Below, piece by piece: positions 1 to 8,217 of a stretch of 64,000 bases of DNA (position 1 is the stretch's first letter; every line of letters begins with the position of its first letter). Location: NCBI GenBank assembly GCA_963849605.1, contig CAWKHX010000015.1:310001-374000 (forward strand), read 5' to 3'. The notes under the pieces were generated by a model. It was not told where the DNA came from and made no database searches. It saw only the letters and a program-made list of their open reading frames with translations. This DNA is from DASPHG01 sp963849605. GTDB taxonomy: Bacteria; Actinomycetota; Thermoleophilia; Solirubrobacterales; Thermoleophilaceae. The translations under genes and the position numbers were made by a program.

Positions 1-13
1 TGGCGGGCTGCCT

Positions 14-499
14 GTGCGCCTGCGCCTGACCCGGCCGAGCGACGCCACCCGCGTCCGCGACTTCCTCGAGCGGCTCTCCCCCGAGACGCGCCAGCGGCGA
101 TTCCTGTCGCCGATGCCGCGCGTCCCGGCGGCGGCGGTCGACCACTTCACCTTCTACGACCCTCGCGAGCGGCTCGTGATCGCCGCGACGGGCCCGGGCG
201 AGGGCGGCGAGAAGATCGTCGGCCTCGGAGATGTGGGCTTCCTCTCGACCGGTATCGCCGAGATCGGGCTCGTCGTCGAGGAGGCACACCAGAGCCGTGG
301 CATCGGCAAGCTGGTGGCTGAGGCCATCGCTTCGCTCGCGCTGTCGCGCGGCGCCACGCACCTGAAGGCCGAGATGCTCGACTCGAGCCCGGCCGTGCTG
401 AAGGTGCTCGGCTCGATCGGCCCGACGATCAGCGAGATCGAGGACGGCCGCGCGGTTGCGTACGTGAAGCTGCCGGCGCGGGCCAGCTGGGCCGCCTAA
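14..499 (+). CDS. GNAT-family N-acetyltransferase
   Basis: Single GNAT domain of about 160 residues. It would transfer an acetyl group from acetyl-CoA to an unknown amine. The acetyl-CoA loop is visible around residues 92-103 (HQSRGIGKLVAEA), after a beta strand ending in GLVVEEA. The N-terminus (RLRLTRPSDATRVRDFLERL) is typical of GNAT proteins that start directly with the fold. The GTG at 14 is the first start in the window. The frame is open to the window edge, so the true start could lie upstream. It ends 26 bases before the aldehyde dehydrogenase. The substrate cannot be predicted. Confidence 0.8.
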   Translation: MRLRLTRPSDATRVRDFLERLSPETRQRRFLSPMPRVPAAAVDHFTFYDPRERLVIAATGPGEGGEKIVGLGDVGFLSTGIAEIGLVVEEAHQSRGIGKLVAEAIASLALSRGATHLKAEMLDSSPAVLKVLGSIGPTISEIEDGRAVAYVKLPARASWAA

Positions 500-512
500 G
501 CCCGCCGAACTC

Positions 513-518
513 CATAAT
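513..518 (+). promoter_or_regulatory. Putative -10 box (CATAAT) for leaderless aldehyde dehydrogenase mRNA
   Basis: CATAAT lies exactly 7 nt before the ATG at 526, with no Shine-Dalgarno in between. This is the spacing of a leaderless actinobacterial promoter and favours the start at 526 over the ATG at 517, which overlaps the box. No clear -35 was seen. Confidence 0.35.
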
Positions 519-525
519 GAGCGGC

Positions 526-2127
526 ATGGAAGCCGCCACCAGTGCCCCGGCCGGCACGCAGACAAACGGCCACGTCCTCCAGTCGTTCAATCCCGGCACT
601 GGAGAGCCGATCGGCTCGGTGCCGACCGTCTCGCCGGAGCAGGTGCAGGCCGTCGTCGACGACGTCGCCGGCGTTCAGCCCTTCTGGGCCCAGCTCCCGC
701 TCGAGGAGCGCGGCCGATACATGCGGCGCGCCGCCCAGGTGATCATCGACCGGCTCGACGATCTCACGTCGCTGCTCGCGCGCGAGCAGGGCAAGCCGCG
801 CAACGAGGCGTACGTGATGGAGCTCGTCCCGACCATCGACGCGCTCCACTGGATCGCGGACGAGGGGCCGAAGATCCTCGCCGACGAGCGCGTGAAGACG
901 CCGCAGCTGTTCCTGCTCCAGAAGCGGCACCGGTTCTTCTACGAGCCGCTCGGCGTCGTCGGCGTGATCGCACCGTGGAACTACCCGTGGTCGATCCCGT
1001 TCGGCGAGGTCGCGATGGCGCTGATGGCCGGGAACGGCGTGGTGCTCAAGCCGGCGTCGCTCACGCCGGTGATCGGCGAGCGGATCCGCGAGGTGTTCGA
1101 GCGGGCGGGCGTGCCCGAGGGTCTCGTCCGGACCGTGCACGGTGGCGGCAAGGTGGGCCAGGCGCTCGTCGAGTCGAGCGCGGCGAAGATCTTCTTCACA
1201 GGCTCGGTCGAGGTCGGGCGCGGCGTCGGGATCGGTTGCGCCGAGCGGCTGAAGGGCTGCGTTCTCGAACTCGGGGGCAAGGATCCGCAGATCGTCCTCG
1301 CGGACGCGAACATCCAAAACGCGATCGCGGGCTGCCTCTGGGGCGGGTTCGCGAACGCCGGGCAGACGTGCTCGGGGATCGAGCGCGTATACGTGATGCG
1401 CGAGGTCACGGACCGCTTCACCGCCGGAGTCGTCGAGGGCGCGCGGAAGCTGCGCGTCGGCGATCCGCTCGAGTGGGACACGGAGATCGGCCCGATGGTG
1501 TCGAAGGACCAGTTCGAGCTCGTGCGCGAGCTGGTGGAGGACGCCGTCGCGAACGGTGCGACACTCGAGTGCGGCGGGCCGGTGGACGACGGGCCGTGGT
1601 TCGCGCCAACCGTCCTCACGAACGTCACTCACGACATGCGCATCATGCGCGAGGAGATCTTCGGCCCGGTCGTCCCGATCGTGACCGTCGAGTCGGAGGA
1701 GGAGGCGATCCGGCTCGCGAACGACTCCGAATTCGGCCTCGGCGCGTCGGTGTGGACCACAGACCGCGCGAAGGGCGAGCGGATCGCGCGCCGGATCGAG
1801 TCGGGGATGGTCTGGCTCAACGACCACATGTACACGCACGGCGCGATGCAGTGCGCCTGGGGCGGGGTAAAGCACTCGGGGCTCGGCCGCTCGCACTCGA
1901 AGTTCGGCCTCTACGAGTGCGTGGACGTGAAGCAGGTCGCCTGGGAGCCGTCCCTGACGCGCAACTTCTGGTGGCACCCCTACGACGAGTCGCTCGGCAG
2001 GGGCATCCACGCCGCCGCGCAGCTGCTGTACGGGCGCGACGACGACAAGCTGGGCGCGCTCAAGCGAGGAGCGCTCCCGCTGGCGCGGATCGGGCGCAAG
2101 ATGCTGCGCGGCGCCGGCAGGCGCTAG
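526..2127 (+). CDS. NAD(P)-dependent aldehyde dehydrogenase
   Basis: About 533 residues, usual size for the superfamily plus a C-terminal tail of about 60 residues. It oxidises an aldehyde to a carboxylate with NAD(P)+. The substrate-site proline/asparagine segment (IAPWNYPWSIP), the glutamate motif (LELGGKDPQIVL) and the catalytic cysteine (GQTCSGIERVYV) are all present in order, as is the EEIFGPV motif near the C-terminus. An alternative ATG lies at 517 in the same frame. I chose 526 because a CATAAT box sits 7 nt upstream. The C-terminal extension after the family core may be membrane- or partner-binding. The substrate is not predictable. Confidence 0.9.
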   Translation: MEAATSAPAGTQTNGHVLQSFNPGTGEPIGSVPTVSPEQVQAVVDDVAGVQPFWAQLPLEERGRYMRRAAQVIIDRLDDLTSLLAREQGKPRNEAYVMELVPTIDALHWIADEGPKILADERVKTPQLFLLQKRHRFFYEPLGVVGVIAPWNYPWSIPFGEVAMALMAGNGVVLKPASLTPVIGERIREVFERAGVPEGLVRTVHGGGKVGQALVESSAAKIFFTGSVEVGRGVGIGCAERLKGCVLELGGKDPQIVLADANIQNAIAGCLWGGFANAGQTCSGIERVYVMREVTDRFTAGVVEGARKLRVGDPLEWDTEIGPMVSKDQFELVRELVEDAVANGATLECGGPVDDGPWFAPTVLTNVTHDMRIMREEIFGPVVPIVTVESEEEAIRLANDSEFGLGASVWTTDRAKGERIARRIESGMVWLNDHMYTHGAMQCAWGGVKHSGLGRSHSKFGLYECVDVKQVAWEPSLTRNFWWHPYDESLGRGIHAAAQLLYGRDDDKLGALKRGALPLARIGRKMLRGAGRR

Positions 2128-2138
2128 CGAGCGCTTCG

Positions 2139-2144
2139 TATCCT
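2139..2144 (+). promoter_or_regulatory. Putative -10 box (TATCCT) for leaderless siroheme-dehydrogenase mRNA
   Basis: TATCCT is followed by exactly 7 nt and then the ATG at 2152. There is no Shine-Dalgarno. The same geometry recurs before cobA-hemD and tatA in this window. Confidence 0.4.
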
Positions 2145-2151
2145 CTTTGTA

Positions 2152-2889
2152 ATGCCCGCTCAGGCCTATGCCGGCAAGGAATGCGTCTGCCAGCTCCGCA
2201 AGGGGATCTGCGACCAGAGCTGCGTGCAGGGCATGCTCGACACGCCGTTCTACATCGCGTGCCTGCGGCTCACCGGCCGCCGCTGCGTGGTCGTGGGCGG
2301 TGGCGACGTCGGGCTCGAGAAGGTCGAGGGGCTGCTCACCTGCGACGGCGAGGTCGTGTTGATCGCGCCCGATGCGATCGAGCCGCTGCGCGAGCTCGCG
2401 GACGAGGGATCGATCCGCTGGGAACGGCGCGAGTACGAGACCGGCGACCTCGAGGGCACCTTCATCGCGATCGCGGCCACGAGCGACACCGACGTGAACA
2501 TCCGCGTGTTCGAGGACGCCGAGCGGCGCGCGATGCTGGTCAACGTCGTCGACGTGCCGCCGCTCTGCAACTTCATCCTGCCGGCGATCCACCGCAGCGG
2601 CCCGCTCGCGATCGCGATCTCGACGGCGGGCGCGAGCCCTGCCCTGGCAAAGCGGCTGAAGCGCGAGATCGGCGAGACGTACGGCGAGCCGTATGCGCGT
2701 CTGGCCGAGCTCCTGAACGAGGCGCGTGGTTGGGCGAAGGGCAGCCTGCCGACCTACCAGGACCGCAAGCAGTTCTTCGAGGGAATCGTCAACGGCGAGC
2801 CCGACCCGATCGAGCTCCTGCGCCAGGGCGACGAGCAGGCGGTGCGCGACCTGATCGCCGCCGCTCAGCGAACCGCGACACCCGCATAG
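2152..2889 (+). CDS. Precorrin-2 dehydrogenase / siroheme synthase N-domain (Met8/CysG-B type)
   Basis: This protein would oxidise precorrin-2 to sirohydrochlorin with NAD+, feeding siroheme. The Rossmann motif is clear (RRCVVVGGGDVGLEKVEGLL, about residues 42-61), followed by the family pattern with NVVDVPPLCNFILPAI and STAGASPALAKRLK. Length is 245 residues. The family normally begins near the internal Met28 (DTPFYIACLRL). Here a 27-residue extension carries four cysteines (Cys11, 13, 20, 24; C-x-C-x6-C-x3-C). The start at 2152 is supported by a TATCCT box 7 nt upstream. It lies ahead of moaC, ccm and hem genes. Whether it also inserts iron cannot be told. Confidence 0.85.
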   Translation: MPAQAYAGKECVCQLRKGICDQSCVQGMLDTPFYIACLRLTGRRCVVVGGGDVGLEKVEGLLTCDGEVVLIAPDAIEPLRELADEGSIRWERREYETGDLEGTFIAIAATSDTDVNIRVFEDAERRAMLVNVVDVPPLCNFILPAIHRSGPLAIAISTAGASPALAKRLKREIGETYGEPYARLAELLNEARGWAKGSLPTYQDRKQFFEGIVNGEPDPIELLRQGDEQAVRDLIAAAQRTATPA

Positions 2890-2927
2890 CCGAGCTCTCA
2901 CACCTCGACGACGAAGGCCGCGCGCGG

Positions 2928-3350
2928 ATGGTCGACGTCGGCGGCAAGGAGACGACGGACAGGCGAGCGGTGGCGAGCGCCGTCGTGCGGATGTCGGCGG
3001 AGACCGCGCGCGCGATCCGCGACGGCGACGCGCCGAAGGGCGACGTGATCGGCACCGCGCGCATCGCCGGCATCCAGGCGGCGAAGCGCACGGCGGAACT
3101 GATCCCGCTCTGCCATCCCCTGCCGTTGTCGTTCGTCGACGTACGGATCGAGGTGGGCGACACCGAGGTCGCGATCGAGGCCGAGGCGCGCACGTCGGCG
3201 CAGACGGGCGTCGAGATGGAGGCGCTGACGGCGGCATCCGTCGCCGCTCTGACCGTCTACGACATGGTCAAGGGCATCGAGCGCGGCGTCGAGATCGCGG
3301 ACGTAAAGCTGCTCGAGAAGACCGGCGGCAAGGAGGATTGGCGCCGCTAG
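2928..3350 (+). CDS. moaC: Cyclic pyranopterin monophosphate synthase MoaC
   Basis: MoaC converts the 3',8-cyclo-GTP product of MoaA to cyclic pyranopterin monophosphate in molybdenum cofactor synthesis. The hallmarks MVDVGGKE, KRTAELIPLCHPLPLSFVDV, TSAQTGVEMEALTAAS and TVYDMVKGIERG are all present. From the ATG at 2928 the protein is 140 residues. The frame upstream (ELSHLDDEGRA) is conserved-looking family sequence, yet no ATG, GTG or TTG precedes it after the previous stop. The candidate there is an ATA at 2886 overlapping the siroheme-dehydrogenase TAG. A GAAGG lies 10 nt before 2928. moaB follows with 1-nt overlap. Confidence 0.9.
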   Translation: MVDVGGKETTDRRAVASAVVRMSAETARAIRDGDAPKGDVIGTARIAGIQAAKRTAELIPLCHPLPLSFVDVRIEVGDTEVAIEAEARTSAQTGVEMEALTAASVAALTVYDMVKGIERGVEIADVKLLEKTGGKEDWRR

Positions 3351-3811
3351 TGCGCGCCGCCGTCCTGACCATCTCGAGCACGCTCGCGCGCGGCGAGGGT
3401 GCGGACGTGTCCGGGCCGGAGCTCGTCGCCTGCTGCGAGCGCGCCGGGCTCGAGGTCGTGCACGAGACGGTGTCCGACGACCGGGAGGCGATCGCCTCTG
3501 CGCTGCGCCGGCTGGCCGACGGCGACGGCGTTCGGTTCATCTTCACGACAGGCGGGACGGGGCTCACTCCGGACGACGTCACGCCGGAGGCCACGGGCGA
3601 CGTGATCGAGCGCGAGGCACCGGGGTACGCGGAGTCGATCCGCGCCGACTCGCGCGAGCACACGCCGCTCGGCATCCTCACGCGCGGCATCTCGGGCGTC
3701 CGCGGCCGTACGTTGATCGTGAACTTCCCCGGATCGCCAAAGGCGATCGGCCAGTCGTGGCCGATCGTCGAGCCAACCCTCCGGCACGCCGCCGAGACGC
3801 TCGAGCGATGA
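3350..3811 (+). CDS. moaB: Molybdenum cofactor biosynthesis protein MoaB/Mog-type
   Basis: Members of this family adenylylate molybdopterin before molybdate insertion. The 153-residue protein has the nucleotide-binding motif TTGGTGLTPDDVTPEAT and the NFPGSPKA motif. I chose GTG at 3350, which overlaps the moaC stop by one base. An AAGGAGG lies at 3330-3336, too close to the alternative TTG at 3338. Neighbours are moaC upstream and the heme-export ATPase downstream (ATGA overlap). Confidence 0.88.
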   Translation: MRAAVLTISSTLARGEGADVSGPELVACCERAGLEVVHETVSDDREAIASALRRLADGDGVRFIFTTGGTGLTPDDVTPEATGDVIEREAPGYAESIRADSREHTPLGILTRGISGVRGRTLIVNFPGSPKAIGQSWPIVEPTLRHAAETLER

Positions 3812-4464
3812 TCGCGCTCGAGGCGGTCGAGCGCCGCTTCGGCGAGCGCATCGCGCTACGCAACGTCAGCGTCCGCGTGGATGACGGCCAGACGCTCGTC
3901 GTGTTCGGGCCGAACGGCGCCGGCAAGACGACGCTCCTGCGTGTCCTCGCCGGCCTGCTGCGACCGCACTCCGGTGCGGCCACCGTGCTCGACGCGAGCC
4001 TGCCGGGCGAGGCGTGGAAGCTGCGCGGCAGGGTGGGCTACGTCGCGCACGAGCCGCTTCTCTATCGCGACCTGACCCCGCGCGAGAACCTGCGCTTCCA
4101 CGCGCGGCTGCACGACGTCGCGGAGGGCAGGATCGACGCGGTGCTCGCTGCCGTCGGCATGGCCGACCGCGCCGACGACGAGCTCAGCGAGCTCTCGCGC
4201 GGGATGGTGCAGCGGATCGCCGTCGCGCGCGCCGTGCTCCACGACCCGCCGCTGCTGCTCCTGGACGAGCCATGGGCCGGGCTCGACCCGGCCGCGGTGG
4301 AGTTGCTGACGCCGGTGATCGGCCGCGCGAGCGGGAAGACCCGCGTCGTGGTCACGCACGACGTTGCCGGCGGGCTGGGCGAGGCCGACGTCGCGCTCGG
4401 CCTCCGGGACGGGACCGGCGCTCCGGCGAGCGACGAGTCCGCGATCAGGGAGCTCTACCGGTGA
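3808..4464 (+). CDS. ccmA: Heme exporter ATP-binding protein CcmA
   Basis: ABC-type ATPase of 218 residues. With CcmB it forms the System I cytochrome c maturation ABC complex that drives release of holo-CcmE. Walker A is GPNGAGKTTLLRVLAG, the signature is ELSRGMVQRIAVARA, and Walker B is LLLLDEPWAGLD, followed by the switch histidine (VVVTHD). The identification as CcmA rests on size and on ccmB, ccmC and ccmD directly downstream. Start ATG overlaps the moaB stop (ATGA). The signature has SRGM in place of LSGGQ, a variation also known in other CcmA proteins. Confidence 0.88.
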   Translation: MIALEAVERRFGERIALRNVSVRVDDGQTLVVFGPNGAGKTTLLRVLAGLLRPHSGAATVLDASLPGEAWKLRGRVGYVAHEPLLYRDLTPRENLRFHARLHDVAEGRIDAVLAAVGMADRADDELSELSRGMVQRIAVARAVLHDPPLLLLDEPWAGLDPAAVELLTPVIGRASGKTRVVVTHDVAGGLGEADVALGLRDGTGAPASDESAIRELYR

Positions 4465-5135
4465 TCGCCACGGCCGCCGCCATCCTGCGCAAGGACCTGA
4501 CGATCGAGGTGCGCCGGCGGGAGTCGGTGCCCGCGATGGTCCTCTTCACCGTCACGGTGTTCGTGCTCTTCCATTTCGGGCTCGACCGCGACACGGTCGA
4601 CGGGGACATCGCGACCGGGGTCATCTGGGTGACGCTCCTGCTCGCCGCGCTGCTCGGGATCAACCGCCTGTACGTGGCCGAGCGCGACCAGGGCGGATTC
4701 GTCGGGATGCGCCTGGCGCCGATCGACCTGACGGCGCTCTGGCTGGCAAAGGCGGTGGCGCTGTTCCTCTACCTCGTGGTGCTCGAGCTGGTCGCGCTGC
4801 CCGCGTTCGACCTGCTCCTGCTCGGCCCCGGGCTCGACGGCGCGCTGCCGGAGCTCCTGCCGATCCTCCTGCTGGCGAATGTCGGCGTGGCGGCCGTCGG
4901 CGCGCTGGTGGCGGCGCTTGCGATCGAGACGCGCGCACGCGAGCTGATCGTGGCGCTGTTACTGCTGCCGATGCTCGTCCCGGTGATCATCGCGGCGGCG
5001 CAGGCCACCGAGCCCCTGCTCACAGGCGGCCAGTCGCCCGACGATCTGGCGAAATGGCTGGGGTTCCTCGCTCTCTACGATGTGGTGTTCGTGCTGGTCT
5101 CCGTGGCGGTTTTCGACTTTCTCCTCGATGAATAG
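4461..5135 (+). CDS. ccmB: Heme exporter membrane subunit CcmB
   Basis: Integral membrane protein of 224 residues with about six hydrophobic segments. It is the permease partner of CcmA. The N-terminus (ILRKDLTIEVRRRESVPAM) and the MRLAPIDLTALWLAKA segment are typical of CcmB. The GTG start overlaps the ccmA stop as GTGA, and the stop lies inside the ccmC start region. Such overlaps indicate translational coupling in the ccmABCD block. Confidence 0.87.
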   Translation: MIATAAAILRKDLTIEVRRRESVPAMVLFTVTVFVLFHFGLDRDTVDGDIATGVIWVTLLLAALLGINRLYVAERDQGGFVGMRLAPIDLTALWLAKAVALFLYLVVLELVALPAFDLLLLGPGLDGALPELLPILLLANVGVAAVGALVAALAIETRARELIVALLLLPMLVPVIIAAAQATEPLLTGGQSPDDLAKWLGFLALYDVVFVLVSVAVFDFLLDE

Positions 5136-5826
5136 CGTCCTCTTTGGCAAGCGGCTGGGCACACTCGCGTGGGTGACCGCGGCGTTCATCGTCGCGGCGA
5201 TGCTCCTCGTCTTCTTCTACGCGCCCGAGGACGCCGACCAGGGCTTCCGCCAGAAGATCTTCTACGTGCACGTGCCGATGGCGATCGTGACCCTGTGCGG
5301 GTTCATCGTCGCGGGCATCTTCGCGATCAAGCACCTGCGCACCGGCGATCGCAACTGGGACCTGCGCTCCTACGTCGCGATCCACCTGTCGATCATGCTC
5401 GGCGTCGGCGTGCTCCTGACGGGCGCGATCTGGGCCAAGACCGCCTGGGGCCACTGGTGGGTCTGGGACGAGCCCGTCCTCGTCTCGTACCTGATCGTGT
5501 TCCTCCTCTACTGCTGCTACCAGCCGCTCCGCTTCTCGATCGCCGACCCAGAGCGGCAGTCGCGCTACGCCTCGGTGTTCGCGATCACCGCCGGCGCGTT
5601 CGTCCCGCTCAACTTCGTCGCGGTCCGGCTCGCGGAGCAGTACACGCACCCGCGCGTCCTCTCGGAGACGGGTGGCGACCTGCCGGGTGACATGCGGCTC
5701 ACGTTCTTGGTCTGCATCGCCGCGGTCGCGCTGCTGTTCACGACGCTGTGGAAGCTCGAGCTGACGAACAAGCACACGGCCGAGCAGCTCAAGCGGCTGC
5801 GACGGCGGCTGGAAGCGCAGACCTGA
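5128..5826 (+). CDS. ccmC: Cytochrome c maturation protein CcmC (heme handling)
   Basis: Membrane protein of 232 residues. CcmC presents heme to CcmE during cytochrome c maturation. The tryptophan-rich WGHWWVWDEPVL motif (about residues 110-121) that binds heme is intact, and conserved histidines lie in the flanking segments (KIFYVHVPMA and RLAEQYTHPRV). ATG at 5128 overlaps the ccmB end. No ccmE, ccmF, ccmG or ccmH is visible nearby, although a TlpA-like thioredoxin lies at 14.7 kb. Confidence 0.9.
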   Translation: MNSVLFGKRLGTLAWVTAAFIVAAMLLVFFYAPEDADQGFRQKIFYVHVPMAIVTLCGFIVAGIFAIKHLRTGDRNWDLRSYVAIHLSIMLGVGVLLTGAIWAKTAWGHWWVWDEPVLVSYLIVFLLYCCYQPLRFSIADPERQSRYASVFAITAGAFVPLNFVAVRLAEQYTHPRVLSETGGDLPGDMRLTFLVCIAAVALLFTTLWKLELTNKHTAEQLKRLRRRLEAQT

Positions 5827-5987
5827 TGCTGGTGATCGCCGAGGGTGGCGACTACGTCGCCGCCGCCTACATCGTCTTCCTCACCCTGATCGTGGTCTAC
5901 ATCGCCATCATTGCCTCCAAGCTGAGTCGCATGGAGAAGGAGCTGGAGACCCTGAACGAGCTCGTCGATAAGCGGGGCACGAAGTGA
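5826..5987 (+). CDS. ccmD: CcmD-like small membrane protein
   Basis: Predicted 53-residue protein with one transmembrane helix (YVAAAYIVFLTLIVVYIAII) followed by a charged coiled segment (KLSRMEKELETLNELVDKRG). Size, topology and position directly after ccmC match CcmD, which stabilises the CcmABC complex and helps release CcmE. ATG overlaps the ccmC stop by one base, and the end overlaps the hemA GTG. Sequence similarity in this family is weak, so position carries most of the weight. Confidence 0.75.
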   Translation: MLVIAEGGDYVAAAYIVFLTLIVVYIAIIASKLSRMEKELETLNELVDKRGTK

Positions 5988-7330
5988 ACGACTCGCTGCT
6001 TGCGCTGGGCGTCTCCCACAAGACCGCCCCTGTCGCGCTGCGCGAGCGGCTCGCGCTGCCCGAGGGGCGCGCGGCGCGGATCCTCGGCGACCTGACCGCG
6101 CGGCCGGAGATCCACGAGGCGGTCGCGATCTCGACCTGCAACCGCACCGAGCTCTACCTCGTGGCGGGCGATCCGGTCGAGGCGGAGAACCACGTGCTCG
6201 CCGAGCTTTCGCGCCAGGCCGGCATCCGGCCGACCGAATTGCTCGGGCGCCTGTACTCGCTGCGCGGGGCCGATGCCGTGCGGCATCTCTTCTCCGTCGC
6301 CGCCGGGCTCGACTCGATGATCGTCGGCGAGGCCGAGGTCCAGGGCCAGGTGAAGCGCGCGTACGAGCTCGCACTGGTCGAGGGCGCGACGGGACCGATC
6401 ACGAACCGGCTCTTCCGTGACGCGCTCGGCGCAGGCAAGCGCGTGCGCACCGAGACGGCGCTGGGGCGCTCGCGCGTGTCCGTGTCGTCGGTCGCCGTCG
6501 ACCTGGCGCGCGACGTGCTCGGCGATCTCGAGACGCGGCGCGTGCTCGTGGTCGGCGCCGGCGAGAACGGCGAGATGACGGCCAAGGCGCTCGCGGACCG
6601 GGGCGTGCGGACCGTCTTCGTCGCGAACCGCCGCTACGACCGCGCGATCGGGCTGGCGCAGCGGTTCGGCGGCGAGGCCGTGCGCTTCGACGACCTGCCG
6701 GCCGAGATCGTCAACGCGGACATCGTGGTCGGGTGCACGTCGTCGCCGCACCTGATCGTCGGCGCGGACGAGCTCGCGCTCGTGACCGAGCAGCGCGGCG
6801 GCCGGCCGCTTCTCCTGATCGACATCGCGGTGCCGCGCGACATCGACCCGCGGGTTCGCGAGCTGCCCGGCATCACGCTGTACGACATGGACGACCTCCA
6901 GCGCACGGTTGCGCGCAACCTCGACGTCCAGGAGGCCGAGGCGGCGCGCGCCCGCACCGTCATCGAGGACGAGCTTCAGCGCTTCGACCGCTGGCTGTCC
7001 ACGCTCGACGTGGTGCCGACCATCGCGGCGCTGCGCGAGCGCGGCGAGGAGGTCGTGCGGCAGGTCCTGCGCGAGAACGAGGGTCGCTGGGAGTCGCTGT
7101 CGGAGGCGGACCGTGAACGCGTCGAACTGATGACTCGCGCGGTGGTGAGCCGCCTGCTGCACGAGCCGACGACGCGGCTCAAGCGCCCCGCGGACGAGGA
7201 CGCCGCGTACGTGCACCTACAGGCGCTGCGCGAGCTCTTCGGGCTCGACACGGGCCCCCTCGGCCATGCCGAGGCGGAGGTCAGGTCGCTCGACGAGCAC
7301 CGCGCGGAGCGGGACAAGCGATCGAGCTGA
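5984..7330 (+). CDS. hemA: Glutamyl-tRNA reductase HemA
   Basis: First committed step of tetrapyrrole synthesis by the C5 route: glutamyl-tRNA(Glu) plus NADPH gives glutamate-1-semialdehyde. Length is 448 residues. The catalytic cysteine is about residue 52 in ISTCNRTELY, with GVSHKTAPVALRERLA before it and DSMIVGEAEVQGQVKRAY after it. An NADP Rossmann motif follows (VLVVGAGENGEMTAKAL), then a helical dimerisation domain. The partner HemL is encoded at 59-60 kb. GTG overlaps the ccmD stop, and hemC follows immediately. Confidence 0.95.
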   Translation: MNDSLLALGVSHKTAPVALRERLALPEGRAARILGDLTARPEIHEAVAISTCNRTELYLVAGDPVEAENHVLAELSRQAGIRPTELLGRLYSLRGADAVRHLFSVAAGLDSMIVGEAEVQGQVKRAYELALVEGATGPITNRLFRDALGAGKRVRTETALGRSRVSVSSVAVDLARDVLGDLETRRVLVVGAGENGEMTAKALADRGVRTVFVANRRYDRAIGLAQRFGGEAVRFDDLPAEIVNADIVVGCTSSPHLIVGADELALVTEQRGGRPLLLIDIAVPRDIDPRVRELPGITLYDMDDLQRTVARNLDVQEAEAARARTVIEDELQRFDRWLSTLDVVPTIAALRERGEEVVRQVLRENEGRWESLSEADRERVELMTRAVVSRLLHEPTTRLKRPADEDAAYVHLQALRELFGLDTGPLGHAEAEVRSLDEHRAERDKRSS

Positions 7331-8217
7331 GCGGTGGGTCGGTCAGGCTCGCGACGCGAGGCAGCGCGCTCGCGCTCGCCCAGGCGCGTCTCGTGGCCGG
7401 CCTGCTGGATTCCGTCGAGGTCAAGCTCGTCGAGCTCAAGACCTCCGGCGACCGCGGCGTGCGCGGCGGCGACAAGTCGCGCTGGGTGAAGGAGCTCGAG
7501 GAGGCCCTGCTCGACGACCGCGCGGACCTGGCGGTGCACTCGGCCAAGGACGTGCCCGGCGAGCTGCCGGACGGCCTCTCGATCGTCGGCGTGCCGGAGC
7601 GCGCGGACGCGCGCGACGCGATCTGCGGCGCCGCGGGCGTCGCGGCCATCCCTGAGGGTGCGGTGGTCGGCACCAGCAGCCTGCGGCGCCGGTCGCAGTT
7701 GCTCGCGGTGCGGCCCGACCTCGTGATCGAGGACATGCGCGGCAACGTCGACACGCGCCTGCGAAAGCTGCGCGAGCGCCAGTACGACGCGATCGTGCTG
7801 GCGCGGGCGGGACTCGACCGCCTCGGGGTGGACGAGGGCGAGCCGGTGGACGTCGGGGCGCTGACACCCGCGCCCGGGCAGGGCTGCCTCGCGCTCGAGG
7901 CGCGCGGCGACGACGAGCGAGCGGCGGAGCTCGCCCACGCGATCACCCATCGCCAGGCGCTGGTCGAGCTGACGGCCGAGCGCGCTGTCGTCACCGCGCT
8001 CGACGCGACGTGCCACACGCCGGTCGGCGCGCACGCGCGGCTCGACGGCGAGCACCTCACCGTCGACGGGTACGCCGGGCTCCCGGACGGCTCCGCGTGG
8101 ATCCGCGACCGGGTCGAGGGACACGGCGACGATCCGTCAGCACTCGGTCGCGAGCTGGCAGAGCGGATGCTCGCCGCCGGCGCGGGCCCGCTCCTGGCTC
8201 AGGCCGAGACTGCCTGA
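7327..8217 (+). CDS. hemC: Hydroxymethylbilane synthase HemC
   Basis: Condenses four porphobilinogens into hydroxymethylbilane. Motifs present: RLATRGSALALAQARLV, HSAKDVPGELPDG, SSLRRRSQLLAVRPD, RGNVDTRLRKL, and the dipyrromethane cysteine in DATCHTPVGAHA. The first ATG/GTG/TTG start in frame (GTG at 7393) would delete the essential RGSALA loop. Translation must therefore begin further upstream, where no standard start codon is present. The best candidate is CTG at 7327, which overlaps the hemA TGA as CTGA and gives 296 residues. The 3' end overlaps the convergent GST-like gene by 19 bp. Confidence 0.9.
   Translation: MSGGSVRLATRGSALALAQARLVAGLLDSVEVKLVELKTSGDRGVRGGDKSRWVKELEEALLDDRADLAVHSAKDVPGELPDGLSIVGVPERADARDAICGAAGVAAIPEGAVVGTSSLRRRSQLLAVRPDLVIEDMRGNVDTRLRKLRERQYDAIVLARAGLDRLGVDEGEPVDVGALTPAPGQGCLALEARGDDERAAELAHAITHRQALVELTAERAVVTALDATCHTPVGAHARLDGEHLTVDGYAGLPDGSAWIRDRVEGHGDDPSALGRELAERMLAAGAGPLLAQAETA

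Noticed and set aside
496..3237. 913-codon minus-strand open frame antisense to aldehyde dehydrogenase and siroheme genes
   Set aside because: It is Arg/His/Asp-rich with no domain and mirrors true genes on the plus strand; typical GC-rich shadow frame.
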